DNA of 64,000 bases from Sediminibacterium sp. (GCA_016786865.1 JAEUVE010000011.1:186001-250000); one strand, 5' to 3'. Counted from the stretch's first letter, positions 26,543-35,936 are shown. Program-made: numbers and translations. Notes: generated by a model not told the origin, from the sequence alone.

Positions 26543-27868
26543 ATGAAGAAGACCTTACTAGGCCTTGCTGTGGTATTATGTATATTTTCCTGCAAGAACA
26601 GTGATGAGTATAAATCATTTTTACACAATCCCGATTTATTCAGTGCAACCGTTCATGAACTGAACTCCGTGGTGATGGGGAATAATTTTCCACCCATGGT
26701 TGCTTCCCGAAATTACGCTTATGCAGCAATCGCTGCTTATGAAGTAGTGGCAGCTGCCTATCCCGACCAGTACCAGTCGTTGGGAGGACAGTTGAATGGA
26801 CTACAACCCATACACGCACCGGCCTTAACACCGGAGGTGGATGTAGAACTGGCCAGTTTGCTGGCTTATATGAAAGTGGGCGAATCGGTTACGTTTCCGG
26901 AAGGAAGCATGCAAGTGTATGCAGACAGTATTCTGAAAGTTGCCAGAAAAAAAGGATTAACAGATAAAGTAGAAAAAGCCTCCCGTTTTTTTGCAGACAG
27001 TATTGGAAGAGAAATTGTACGTTGGAGTAAGAAAGACAATTACCTCGAAACCCGCGGAGCAGAAAAATACACCGTAAAAGATATTCCGGGCAGATGGGTA
27101 CCTACACCGCCAATGTATGCTTCGGCAGCAGAACCGCACTGGATGGAGATCAGAACAATGGTCATAGACAGTGCCGGAATTTTTGATCCTGCGCCGCCGC
27201 CGGCTTTCAATATCACAGACAAGAACAGTAAGTACTACCAGGAGGTAATGGCTATAAAAAATGCAGTGGACAGCCTTACCCCCGAGCAAAAACATATTGC
27301 TGAGTTTTGGGACGATAATCCATTTAAGATGAATGTAACCGGACATGTTATGTTCGGCAGTAAAAAGTTTTCGCCGGCGGGCCACTGGATGAGTGTGGTA
27401 GGAATTGCCGCGCAAAAAGCGAAATCCGATTATGCAACAACGGTATATGCAACCGCCAAAACAGCTATTGCATTGTTCGATGCGTTTATTCAGTGCTGGT
27501 ATGTAAAGTACAAGCACAATACCGTTCGTCCTGAAACAGTAATTAATAAGTACATCGATATCAACTGGAGACCTTATTTACAAACACCCGCATTTCCCGA
27601 ATATACCTGCGGGCATTCTACCATATCTTCATCTGCAGCAGAAGCACTGACCAGTGTGTTCGGCGATAATTTTGCTTATACCGACTCTACGGAGCTGGAA
27701 TTTGGCATTAAGAGCCGTTCATTCAAATCGTTCAGGCATGCGGCGGAAGAGAACAACTGGGCCCGTTTCTATGGAGGTCTTCATTATCACAATTCCTGTA
27801 TCATCAGCACGGACATCGGACAAAAAGTAGGGCAGCTTGTAGCTACCCGGCTTAAGATGAAGAAGTAA
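26543..27868 (+). CDS. Vanadium-haloperoxidase/PAP2-type lipoprotein, diverged active site
   Basis: A 441-residue lipoprotein (lipobox IFSC, Cys17). It carries the haloperoxidase/PAP2 signature in order: K-x6-RP (KYKHNTVRP), the PSGH region read as EYTCGHST, and R-x5-H (ARFYGGLH). Two usually conserved positions differ. The Ser of SRx5H is Ala, and the Asp of Hx3D is Ser (HYHNS). The substituted Asp normally supports the vanadate- or phosphate-binding histidine, so activity may be altered. The fold binds vanadate for halide oxidation or acts as an acid phosphatase. It differs from the second copy at 30010-31557, which keeps those positions. A hairpin (26489-26511, TAATGCT/AGCATTA) lies upstream. 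Confidence 0.85.
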   Translation: MKKTLLGLAVVLCIFSCKNSDEYKSFLHNPDLFSATVHELNSVVMGNNFPPMVASRNYAYAAIAAYEVVAAAYPDQYQSLGGQLNGLQPIHAPALTPEVDVELASLLAYMKVGESVTFPEGSMQVYADSILKVARKKGLTDKVEKASRFFADSIGREIVRWSKKDNYLETRGAEKYTVKDIPGRWVPTPPMYASAAEPHWMEIRTMVIDSAGIFDPAPPPAFNITDKNSKYYQEVMAIKNAVDSLTPEQKHIAEFWDDNPFKMNVTGHVMFGSKKFSPAGHWMSVVGIAAQKAKSDYATTVYATAKTAIALFDAFIQCWYVKYKHNTVRPETVINKYIDINWRPYLQTPAFPEYTCGHSTISSSAAEALTSVFGDNFAYTDSTELEFGIKSRSFKSFRHAAEENNWARFYGGLHYHNSCIISTDIGQKVGQLVATRLKMKK

Positions 27869-27969
27869 CACCCTGTACATATCGGATGGAGCGTTGCCAT
27901 TTCTATGGCAGTGAGGTTCCCTTTGTGTGTATATCCCCCAATTGATTGATCACACCATAAAAAATTAAA

Positions 27970-29055
27970 ATGAAATATTTTATAGTACTTCTTATTGCCC
28001 TTTCGTGTACCTACCAGCAGGTTCATTCGCAGGGCTGTGTTGCCATCAGAGGAGCAGGTGGAGCCTCCTGTGGTCCGTTGAATCAGATGAGTCATATAGA
28101 TACTTCCGGTCTTTTCTTTTCTGCCAACACCCGCTATTTTAAATCGTTCCGACATTTTGTGGGAACGGAAGAACAGAAGCAGAGAGTGGCGCAGGGAACC
28201 GAAGTGATCAACCATGCATTCAGTATGGATTTGGGCATCACCAAAATCATCAATAAACGCTGGAGTATGTCGGTATATGTTCCCATTATCGCCAACTCCA
28301 GATCTTCTTTGTACGAGCACGGCGGAACAGCCAGGCACGAAACCCATTCATTTGGATTGGGCGATATCCGTTTGGCCGGTTATGTGTGGCTTACAGATCC
28401 TTCCAGGTTTCGGAGGTTCAATCTGCAGGCTGGTTTGGGCATTAAACTGGCAACAGGAGATTACCGGTACACCGATCGTTTTTATACCAGTACCGGAACA
28501 AGGGTAGTGGGTCCCGTAGATCAGTCCATACAACTGGGCGACGGAGGAACAGGCGTAACAGCAGAACTGAATCTCTATCACCGCCTGTCGCCCCGTACAG
28601 GACTGTATGGTAATTTTTATTACCTGATTAACCCGCGCGAACAGAACGGTGTGTCTACAGCCAGAGGTGGAACACCTGCAGCAACAGCAGTGGCATATAC
28701 CACCGATGTAATGAGTGTGCCCGATCAGTACCTGATCCGGGCAGGTATGAATTATCACCTGGGGAACTGGACCGTATCCGGAGGTTTGCGATTTGAATGT
28801 ATACCGGTGAACGATCTGTTTGGCGGAAGCGAGGGGTTTCGCCGGCCGGGCCGAATACTCACGGTTGAACCTGGAATAACTTATATGTTCCGCAAAATGA
28901 ATCTATATGCCTATGTACCTGTAGCGGTCATGCGCGATAGAACACAGAGCGTTCCGGATCAGATCAGAACCAATCTTACCGGCGTGTATGCCAAGGGAGA
29001 TGCTGCATTTGCCGATTATTCCGTGAACATAGGATTGAGTATGCGCCTGCATTAA
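27970..29055 (+). CDS. Outer-membrane beta-barrel protein 1 of the haloperoxidase cluster
   Basis: A 361-residue protein with a signal peptide (FIVLLIALSCTYQQVHSQ) and alternating amphipathic strands typical of an outer-membrane barrel of the transporter/MetA-pathway type (WSMSVYVPIIANSRSSL, FGLGDIRLAGYVWL, NLQAGLGIKLATGDY, GLYGNFYYLIN, MNLYAYVPVAVMRDRT), ending in LSMRLH. No catalytic motif is seen. Shortly after the signal peptide lies GCVAIRGAGGASCG, with two cysteines that could form a disulfide. It lies between the two haloperoxidase-type lipoproteins and just before a second barrel, so it is probably a channel or assembly partner of the cluster. Confidence 0.75.
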   Translation: MKYFIVLLIALSCTYQQVHSQGCVAIRGAGGASCGPLNQMSHIDTSGLFFSANTRYFKSFRHFVGTEEQKQRVAQGTEVINHAFSMDLGITKIINKRWSMSVYVPIIANSRSSLYEHGGTARHETHSFGLGDIRLAGYVWLTDPSRFRRFNLQAGLGIKLATGDYRYTDRFYTSTGTRVVGPVDQSIQLGDGGTGVTAELNLYHRLSPRTGLYGNFYYLINPREQNGVSTARGGTPAATAVAYTTDVMSVPDQYLIRAGMNYHLGNWTVSGGLRFECIPVNDLFGGSEGFRRPGRILTVEPGITYMFRKMNLYAYVPVAVMRDRTQSVPDQIRTNLTGVYAKGDAAFADYSVNIGLSMRLH

Positions 29056-29089
29056 AACTGTCTTTTAAAACCAAACCAAACCAGCAACT

Positions 29090-30013
29090 ATGTTGATCAA
29101 AAAAATATTATCCATGCTGTTCCTTATCTACTGTTCGGCAGTAGGGTACAGTCAAACCGATATCGATGCCATCATGATGTCGAAGAATAATTTCTGTACC
29201 GGTTTTATGTACACCCACAACAGTTGGGACCAATACTGGGAAGGAACATTTAAAAGAAATAACCAGAACCTGGGAACAGTAAGTTCACAGATGATTGGAG
29301 TAATGGGTAACTACGGATTAAGAGACAACCTCAACCTGCTTTTTGCACTGCCATATATAAGCACAAAGGCTTCCATGGGAACACTGGCCGGACAAAAGGG
29401 ACTACAGGATCTGAGCCTTACCGTAAAATGGATGCCCATAGAAAAAAAATGGGGCAAAGGAGATTTTTCGCTTTATACGTTGGGAACCCTTTCTGCACCA
29501 ACCACCAATTATGTGGCAGACTATCTTCCGTTGTCTATCGGAATGCGAAGTAAAACTGCAATGGTAAGGCTGATGCTGGATTACCAGGTGAAGCATTTTT
29601 TTGTAACAGGGTCGGCTGCTTATATTTTTCGCGACCGGGTTACCATCGATCGGCCGTCTTATTACACAACCGAACTGCACAATACCAACAAGGTAGATAT
29701 GCCTGATATGACGAACTACAATTTGCGTACAGGTTACAGGAGCAGCACCTGGATTGCAGAAGCGGTATTGGATATAGCCCATACGCAGGGCGGATTTGAT
29801 ATCACCAAAAACAATATGCCTTTTTTGAGCAATCAGATGAACATGACCAGGGCCGGCGCTAATGTAAAGTATACCTTCTCATCTATTGAAGGATTGTCGC
29901 TGATCGGGAATGTCATGTTTACCCTGTCGGGCAGAAACGTGGGGCAAACCACATCGGTTGGCGCGGGCGTATTCTACATTTTTGATTTCAATAAAAAGAA
30001 AAATAAGTCATGA
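29090..30013 (+). CDS. Outer-membrane beta-barrel protein 2 of the haloperoxidase cluster
   Basis: A 307-residue protein with a signal peptide (MLFLIYCSAVGYSQ). It has the same general barrel pattern as its neighbour (GVMGNYGLRDNLNLLFALPY, DLSLTVKWMP, DFSLYTLGTLSAP, YNLRTGYRSSTWIAEAVL) and ends with GVFYIFDFNKKKNKS. The two barrels are not close sequence copies. The stop codon overlaps the start of the next gene (ATGA at 30010-30013), so the barrel and haloperoxidase 2 are probably translationally coupled, which argues for a joint function. Confidence 0.75.
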   Translation: MLIKKILSMLFLIYCSAVGYSQTDIDAIMMSKNNFCTGFMYTHNSWDQYWEGTFKRNNQNLGTVSSQMIGVMGNYGLRDNLNLLFALPYISTKASMGTLAGQKGLQDLSLTVKWMPIEKKWGKGDFSLYTLGTLSAPTTNYVADYLPLSIGMRSKTAMVRLMLDYQVKHFFVTGSAAYIFRDRVTIDRPSYYTTELHNTNKVDMPDMTNYNLRTGYRSSTWIAEAVLDIAHTQGGFDITKNNMPFLSNQMNMTRAGANVKYTFSSIEGLSLIGNVMFTLSGRNVGQTTSVGAGVFYIFDFNKKKNKS

Positions 30014-31557
30014 AAAAAATAACCATCTATATAGGATCCCTCTTGCTGCTGCTGGCATTTATGCCCGGATGCAACCGGTCGATCGAAGACAGAACCAAAG
30101 AACTGCCCATGCTGGAGCCAGTTAAAACAGATGCCGATGCCGGAGACTGGAAACCGGTGGTACTGGCAACACCCACCGAAGTAATACTAACTGCGCCGCT
30201 GGCATCCAATAATGCGGCTTATCTCCGCGAATTGAATGAGATTAAAGGTTTACAGCAAAACCTTACCGATGCACAGCGCAAAACCATTCAGTATTGGGGA
30301 GCGGGAGCTGTGTTGCGCTGGAATGAAATCATGCGTGAACTGGTAGCCAAAAGGAATCTGCCGCCTTATCAGAATGCAGATGGCAGCTATCCAACGCCAT
30401 CAGCTGCCAATCCGTTCAGTTATCCGGTATTTCCTTTCTCCAATCCGCCCTATGCGGCAAGGGCCTATGCCTATGTAAGCGTAGCGCAATATGATGCACT
30501 GGTGGCAGCATATTATTACAAGCGATTGTATACCAGGCAGGCTCCTTATAAAACAGATACGGGCATCAAAGCATTGCTACCAGAAAATACATTGCCAGCC
30601 TATCCAAGCGAAGATGCAGTAGTGGCATCCGCTGCAGTGGAACTGCTGAAATTACTGTTTCCTGCCGATGCCGCCTACGTGCAACAAAAAGCGAATGAAC
30701 ATATGGAAGCAAGGATCATGGCCGGAATGAATACGCGCAGCGATATAGAGGCCGGGGTTACATTGGGAAGACTGGTGGCCGCAAAAGTAATTGCAAGGGC
30801 AGCCAACGACAATATGAGCAAGGCCGTAGGTACACCTGCACAATGGGCTCAACTGGAAACCGATGCGGCAGCAGGAGGGGAAGTTCCCTGGAAGAGCCTG
30901 GATGCACCCAGTCGTCCGCCCATGCTTCCTTTCTATGGAAGGGTAAGGCCTTTCCTGTTCGATTCACTTACTACCATTGCCATTCGTCCGCCTGCGCCAC
31001 CATCCACCAGCTCCGAAAAATTTAAAGCAGAGTTGGAAGAAGTGAAGTACTACAGCAAGAATGCAACCAGAGATCGTATTGCGATTGTACACAACTGGGC
31101 AGATGGTGTAGGAACATCCACCCCACCCGGACACTGGAACCTGATAGCAGCAGAAGACTTTGTTCCGTTGCGGTTCAGCGAAGTGCGCTGGGCAAGAAAC
31201 CTGGCCCTGCTCAATATGGCAGTGATGGATGCGGGCATCACCTGCTGGGATACCAAATACTTTTATTACAACCCACGCCCAACGCAGATGGATCGGGAGA
31301 TCAAGACCACCACCGGTATTCCTAATTTTCCTGCTTATATATCCGGGCATTCCACTTTTAGTGCAGCAGCGGCAACAGTGTTGGGTTACATTGTACCGGC
31401 AAAGGCTAATGCCTATGATGCCATGGCAGTTGAGGCTTCCAATTCGCGGTTGTACGGAGGTATACACTATCGTTCAGATTGCGAAGTGGGATTGGCGCAG
31501 GGAAAGAAAGTGGGCAATTTTGCCATTGCAAGAGGCCAGACCGATGGATGTAATTAA
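30010..31557 (+). CDS. Vanadium-haloperoxidase/PAP2-type lipoprotein, complete active site
   Basis: A 515-residue lipoprotein (lipobox MPGC, Cys21). All three signature blocks are present: K-x6-RP (KYFYYNPRP), SGHST (as YISGHST) and SR-x5-H-x3-D (SRLYGGIHYRSD). These residues bind vanadate in haloperoxidases and phosphate in related acid phosphatases, and sequence alone does not separate the two activities. The lipid anchor suggests an outer-membrane or surface site. It overlaps the preceding barrel gene by four bases. Together with the copy at 26543-27868 it brackets two barrels. Converging with the amylosucrase gene, it ends 4 bp before that gene's stop. Confidence 0.88.
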   Translation: MKKITIYIGSLLLLLAFMPGCNRSIEDRTKELPMLEPVKTDADAGDWKPVVLATPTEVILTAPLASNNAAYLRELNEIKGLQQNLTDAQRKTIQYWGAGAVLRWNEIMRELVAKRNLPPYQNADGSYPTPSAANPFSYPVFPFSNPPYAARAYAYVSVAQYDALVAAYYYKRLYTRQAPYKTDTGIKALLPENTLPAYPSEDAVVASAAVELLKLLFPADAAYVQQKANEHMEARIMAGMNTRSDIEAGVTLGRLVAAKVIARAANDNMSKAVGTPAQWAQLETDAAAGGEVPWKSLDAPSRPPMLPFYGRVRPFLFDSLTTIAIRPPAPPSTSSEKFKAELEEVKYYSKNATRDRIAIVHNWADGVGTSTPPGHWNLIAAEDFVPLRFSEVRWARNLALLNMAVMDAGITCWDTKYFYYNPRPTQMDREIKTTTGIPNFPAYISGHSTFSAAAATVLGYIVPAKANAYDAMAVEASNSRLYGGIHYRSDCEVGLAQGKKVGNFAIARGQTDGCN

Positions 31558-31561
31558 GCCA

Positions 31562-33511
31562 CTACCGTTCCGGTTCCAAAATACAAAACTGATAGGGCTC
31601 GAGCACAAGGTATTCGTGATCGGGCCCTACTTTGTATGTTTTACCCGACCAGTAATCATAGAGCGCAACAGGAACCCTGCCATGTTCTTTGAATGCATGC
31701 CAGGTAATAAAAGAAGCTTTCCTGTTGAAGTTAAATAAACAATATACCCGTTCATCATTGTATGCACGCAGGAACCCTGCCACATGAATATTGTGCGGAT
31801 TTAGCCAGGTACAGTTTTTTAAATCGGAGAGTACAGACAATTGTTTTCTGATTTGGATCATTCGTTGTGTTGCAGAAAAGATGCGGCTTTCTACAGAACC
31901 TTCTTCTTCCCGTTTTTCTGCTTTACTCCAGTCCATTACCGGACGGTGCATCCATCGGTTGTCGTAGCTTTTACCCGGATCGTTCAGGTAACTGTAATCG
32001 TTGGTATACCCCAGTTCATCACCGTAAAATAACATGGGAATACCACCCAGGAACATGCTCTGGGCCTGCATCAGTAAAATCCGCGCAATGGCCATATCTA
32101 TGGCGGCATTGTTCTGCAACTCCAATGCTTTTTCCAGTCCGCACAAAGAAGCCAGGGTACCGCTGATGCGGGCGTCCTGTGTTTTGGGATTTACCGAGAA
32201 TAATGCCCCGGCAGCATCCGAAAGCGGATGGTTGCCTGAGTAATAATCCTTCAGGAATTTTCGGTGCTGATATGCATTGTAACCTGCCGCGGCAATCATG
32301 CTGTCGTCGTAGCCCAGACCAATATCGTCGTGGCAACGGGTATAGTTGATCCAGGTAGTGCCAAAAGGTTTTTGTTGCAACTCCTGCTGTGCAGCAAGCA
32401 TTACACGGGTATCACCCGTTGCCAGCGCATCCCACTGCAGGGCCATTTGTGTGGCATTGTAGGCTACATCGCATTCCTTTGCGGTAAAGGCATCGGTGCC
32501 AAAATATTTCATGATTTCTTTGGGAGCAACAATGGCTTCCCCCAGTAAAGCCATACCTGGTGCAGCAATATGCACACATTGCTTAATCAACCGAAGCAGC
32601 TGGTGTGCCTGCGGCAGGTTCTGGCAGGTGGTTCCTAACTGCTTCCAGATGAAAGCAGGCGCATCAATTCTCAATATATCTACGCCCAGGTTGGCATAAA
32701 AGAAAATGGTATCCAGCATGGCAACAAATACGGCCGGATTGGTATAGTTCAGGTCCCACTGATAGTTGTGGAAAACCGTCATCACCCATTTGTTGCATTC
32801 GGGAACGAAAGTAAAATTGCCCGGTGCAGATTCCGGAAAAATTTCGGGCATGGTTTCATCAAACAGGTCGGGTACGGCCCGATCGTTGTACATGTAAAAA
32901 TAATCCTGGTATGTTTTATCACCGGCTTTGGCTTTCTGCGCCCACTCATGCCGGTGCGAAGTATGGTTCAACACAATATCGGTCATCAGGTACATCTCCT
33001 GCTGCTGCATGCGCTGCTGAACTGTTTTCAAATCGGCCAGTGTGCCAAAACGCGGATCCACTTTTCTAAAGTCGGAAACCGCATAGCCGCCGTCGCTTTC
33101 ACCCGCAGGGCTTTCGAATACGGGCATCAGGTGCAGGAAATTTACACCCAGCCCCTGCAGGTAATCCAGTTTGCCCGGAAGGTTGCTGAGGTTACCGCAG
33201 AACCGGTCTACATACAAACTCATACCGGTAAGCTGGTTACTCAGAAACCAAACCCCCTCTTTTTCTTTTTGAAGATCCCTGCTTTTCAGAGAAGCAGCTC
33301 TTTCCTGGTGTGTTTTTACCAATAGCCCCAGTAGTTCTGCGAACTTCAATTCACCCGCAGGCAAACTGCCATAGATAGACCAATAAAGTTCCTGTAATGC
33401 AGCTGCATTTGCAATCAGCCGAATATAAAAAGCGCTGTCGCTTCCAGCAATATCCAGCTTATGAAAGGTACAGAGCTGATTAATTTGTTGGTGCAGTTTG
33501 TATTGATACAC
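31562..33511 (-). CDS. Amylosucrase (GH13, sucrose-dependent alpha-glucan synthase)
   Basis: A 649-residue cytoplasmic protein with no signal peptide. The sequence follows amylosucrase closely: VWFLSNQLTGMSLYVDRFCG, FPESAPGNFTF, DILRIDAPAFIWKQLGTTC with the nucleophile Asp, ALLGEAIVAPKEIMKYFG with the acid/base Glu, and NYTRCHDDIG with the third carboxylate. Characterised enzymes transfer glucose from sucrose onto an alpha-1,4-glucan and release fructose, or hydrolyse sucrose. It is the last gene of a minus-strand operon with a fructokinase (15 bp upstream) and a sugar/H+ symporter, which matches a route from sucrose to glucan plus fructose 6-phosphate. Sucrose hydrolase is the main alternative. 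Confidence 0.85.
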   Translation of the reverse strand: MYQYKLHQQINQLCTFHKLDIAGSDSAFYIRLIANAAALQELYWSIYGSLPAGELKFAELLGLLVKTHQERAASLKSRDLQKEKEGVWFLSNQLTGMSLYVDRFCGNLSNLPGKLDYLQGLGVNFLHLMPVFESPAGESDGGYAVSDFRKVDPRFGTLADLKTVQQRMQQQEMYLMTDIVLNHTSHRHEWAQKAKAGDKTYQDYFYMYNDRAVPDLFDETMPEIFPESAPGNFTFVPECNKWVMTVFHNYQWDLNYTNPAVFVAMLDTIFFYANLGVDILRIDAPAFIWKQLGTTCQNLPQAHQLLRLIKQCVHIAAPGMALLGEAIVAPKEIMKYFGTDAFTAKECDVAYNATQMALQWDALATGDTRVMLAAQQELQQKPFGTTWINYTRCHDDIGLGYDDSMIAAAGYNAYQHRKFLKDYYSGNHPLSDAAGALFSVNPKTQDARISGTLASLCGLEKALELQNNAAIDMAIARILLMQAQSMFLGGIPMLFYGDELGYTNDYSYLNDPGKSYDNRWMHRPVMDWSKAEKREEEGSVESRIFSATQRMIQIRKQLSVLSDLKNCTWLNPHNIHVAGFLRAYNDERVYCLFNFNRKASFITWHAFKEHGRVPVALYDYWSGKTYKVGPDHEYLVLEPYQFCILEPER

Positions 33512-33526
33512 GATGATGAAATTGGC

Positions 33527-34477
33527 TTAATTAAAAATCTGGTTATTCAAATGCGCAAAAGCTTCCATAGCGCCCATGTATTCGCAGGTGCGTGCGCCGG
33601 CTTTATTGGCGTTGGCCACAAATCTTCTCCAGTCTCCCAGGTTCAGTTCGCTCATCTGCACTTTACTTCGGTGACTGAGTTGATAAAGTATGGCGCCCAC
33701 AAATGCATCTCCGGCACCGGTGGTATCAATGGCGTTAATGGGAATACTGTCTACAATATGGTATTCGTTGTTCATGCCGATCAGGGTGCCGTCTTTGCCC
33801 AATGTAATGGTGAAAACCGCTTTCGTTTTTTTCAATAAGATGTCTGCTGCATTTTCCAGGCTGTTGGTTTGGGTAATCAGCATGGCTTCCTCATCACTTA
33901 GTTTAAAATAGTTGCAATGCTGCAGGAAGTGCCAGGACTGATCAATAAAAGATTGTGTATTGTTGGGGAACAGCAGGTGCCGGTAATTGGGATCAAAGCT
34001 GATGTAAATTTTTTGATCCAGCGCTTTGTTGAGTAAGTGCAGGTAAGCTTCCTGCAAAGGACCCGGTAAAAAAGCGGTAGCAGAACCAAAGTGAATGATG
34101 TGCACTTTGCTCAGGTCAATGGCATCCACTTCTTCTTTGGTGAGTAAACCGTCTGCCCCTCTGTTAAATACAAAGTCTCTCTCTCCGTTTTCCATCAGCG
34201 ATACAAAGGCAAAAGTGGTAAAATGATCGGGATCAATGAGCATGGCCTTGGTATCCACGCCAAAGTTTTCCATCACGTTGATGAGCTGTTTGCCAAAAGG
34301 ATCATTACCTACTTTAGCCGCCAGTTCCACATCTCCGCCGAGAGCAGCAATGGCAGCAGCCACATTGGTAGGAGCGCCTCCGGGTTTTTTCAGAAAATGA
34401 TTTCCGGCAGCAAGTGATTTGCCTTTATCCGTACAGATCATATCGATCAAAGCTTCGCCAATGCAAAGTATTTTCAT
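33527..34477 (-). CDS. PfkB-family fructokinase
   Basis: A 316-residue protein. It shows both PfkB signatures: an N-terminal KKPGGAPTNVAAAIAALGG with the sugar-binding GG, and the C-terminal DTTGAGDAFVGA with the anion hole and catalytic Asp. ATP-dependent phosphorylation of fructose to fructose 6-phosphate is inferred from its place between a sucrose-type transporter and amylosucrase. Other ribokinase-family sugars (2-keto-3-deoxygluconate, for example) are possible from sequence alone. The gene is 17 bp downstream of the transporter and 15 bp upstream of amylosucrase, so the three form one transcript. Confidence 0.85.
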   Translation of the reverse strand: MKILCIGEALIDMICTDKGKSLAAGNHFLKKPGGAPTNVAAAIAALGGDVELAAKVGNDPFGKQLINVMENFGVDTKAMLIDPDHFTTFAFVSLMENGERDFVFNRGADGLLTKEEVDAIDLSKVHIIHFGSATAFLPGPLQEAYLHLLNKALDQKIYISFDPNYRHLLFPNNTQSFIDQSWHFLQHCNYFKLSDEEAMLITQTNSLENAADILLKKTKAVFTITLGKDGTLIGMNNEYHIVDSIPINAIDTTGAGDAFVGAILYQLSHRSKVQMSELNLGDWRRFVANANKAGARTCEYMGAMEAFAHLNNQIFN

Positions 34478-34494
34478 AATGGTTGTTTTTATGT

Positions 34495-35829
34495 TTAATG
34501 TCCTCCGGCCCTCAGTACAATTTCTTCCTCTGCCGGTTGGGAAGGTTGAATCAGCAGGGTAGCGCCACAGGCAAGCAGTAGCAATACTCCGCCAAAGCTG
34601 ATGGCTTTACCGGGATCGTTGTTTAAAAAATGATGTAAAACAAAACCGAATGTAGTGGTTTGCAGAATCATTGGTATCACGATCATCATATTGATGATGC
34701 CCATATACACACCATATCTTTCTTTGGGAATATCGTTTACGACCATCAGGTAGGGAATGCCCATCATGCTGGCCCAGGCAATGCCAAATCCGGCCATTGG
34801 AGCAAAGAGCATGTACTTGTTTTGGATGTGTGGAAAAGTGAGCAGGGCCAGTCCGGCCATCAGCAGGCAGGCAACATGTACTTTTTTAGGACCAAACTTT
34901 TTGGCCATGTATACCAGGCCAAAGGCAGAGAGAAAGGTAACTACATTGTACCATCCGTTCACCAGACCTGCCCATCCAACAGCTTCTTCGTACAGGGTTT
35001 TGTTGCCGGAGGGCGAGGTTTTCCAAACAGACTGTGCAATACTCTTGGAGGCATTCTGCCAGTAGCAAAACAGGGCATACCATTGAAAAAGATATACCAG
35101 CGCCAGTTGCCACATTACTTTGGGCATGTGTAAAATAGCATGACCAATTTCGATGAAGGGTTGCAATATTCCTTTTTTATTTGCACGCAGTGCAGCCAGT
35201 TCCTCCGGGGTAGGCGGAATTTCAGGTGTTTTGCTGATGCTCCATAAAACGGATGAAATGGAACAGACCGACCCAAGGAAGAAGGAACCAAATACCCAGT
35301 AAGGGATGGCACCGTGCTGACCCGGAATGAATTTCTGGAAAATAAACAGGGAGATATTGGCAAGGGTGATGCCCAGCCCGGTAAAAAAACTCTGGGTTAA
35401 AAAGCCGCTGGCATGTTGCGCGGCAGGAAGCTTATCTGCAATAAAAGCCCGGTAAGGCTCCATGGCAGTATTGTTGGCCGCATCCAGCACCCAAAGCAAT
35501 CCGGCAGCCATCCAGAGCGTGGAGCTGAAAGGATACAGGAAGAGACAGAGACTACAGAACAGGGCGCCGATAAAAAAATAAGGTTTTCTTCTGCCCCAGC
35601 GCGGATGCCAGGTACGGTCGCTCAGTACACCAATGATGGGCTGAATCAGCAAACCGGTCATGGGGCCGGCCAGGTTCAGGAGCGGAATCTCGTCGGGCTT
35701 GGCGCCCAAAAAATCGTAGATCGGATTTACAGCGCTCTGCTGTAATCCAAAACTGTATTGAATTCCGAAAAAGCCCACATTCATGTTGATGATCTGCATG
35801 AAGCTCAGGCGCGGTTTGGCTAAAGACAT
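34495..35829 (-). CDS. MFS sugar transporter, SLC45/sucrose-H+ symporter-like
   Basis: A 444-residue protein with about 12 transmembrane helices. The loop between helices 2 and 3 carries LSDRTWHPRWGRRKPYF, the RWGRRKP motif typical of the glycoside-pentoside-hexuronide and SLC45/plant sucrose transporter group. The N-terminal FGIQYSFGLQQSAVNPIYDFL also matches that group. It probably imports sucrose with protons across the inner membrane; maltose is the main alternative. It is the first gene of the operon with fructokinase and amylosucrase. A -7-like AACCTTTG (35835-35842, minus strand) lies five bases before the start. Confidence 0.85.
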   Translation of the reverse strand: MSLAKPRLSFMQIINMNVGFFGIQYSFGLQQSAVNPIYDFLGAKPDEIPLLNLAGPMTGLLIQPIIGVLSDRTWHPRWGRRKPYFFIGALFCSLCLFLYPFSSTLWMAAGLLWVLDAANNTAMEPYRAFIADKLPAAQHASGFLTQSFFTGLGITLANISLFIFQKFIPGQHGAIPYWVFGSFFLGSVCSISSVLWSISKTPEIPPTPEELAALRANKKGILQPFIEIGHAILHMPKVMWQLALVYLFQWYALFCYWQNASKSIAQSVWKTSPSGNKTLYEEAVGWAGLVNGWYNVVTFLSAFGLVYMAKKFGPKKVHVACLLMAGLALLTFPHIQNKYMLFAPMAGFGIAWASMMGIPYLMVVNDIPKERYGVYMGIINMMIVIPMILQTTTFGFVLHHFLNNDPGKAISFGGVLLLLACGATLLIQPSQPAEEEIVLRAGGH

Positions 35830-35936
35830 ATGGGCAAAGGTTGAATCTAAAAATAATGAAATGATTTTGATTCCACCCGCATGCAGGAGGCTTTATTCTT
35901 TGCAAACGATTGCAGCAAAAATCGGGCGGAGAGCGC

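Noticed and set aside
27895..27910. TGCCAT-TTCT-ATGGCA hairpin between haloperoxidase 1 and barrel 1
   Set aside because: A clean 6-bp stem but no T-tract and no nearby promoter signal; could be chance, so not listed as a feature.
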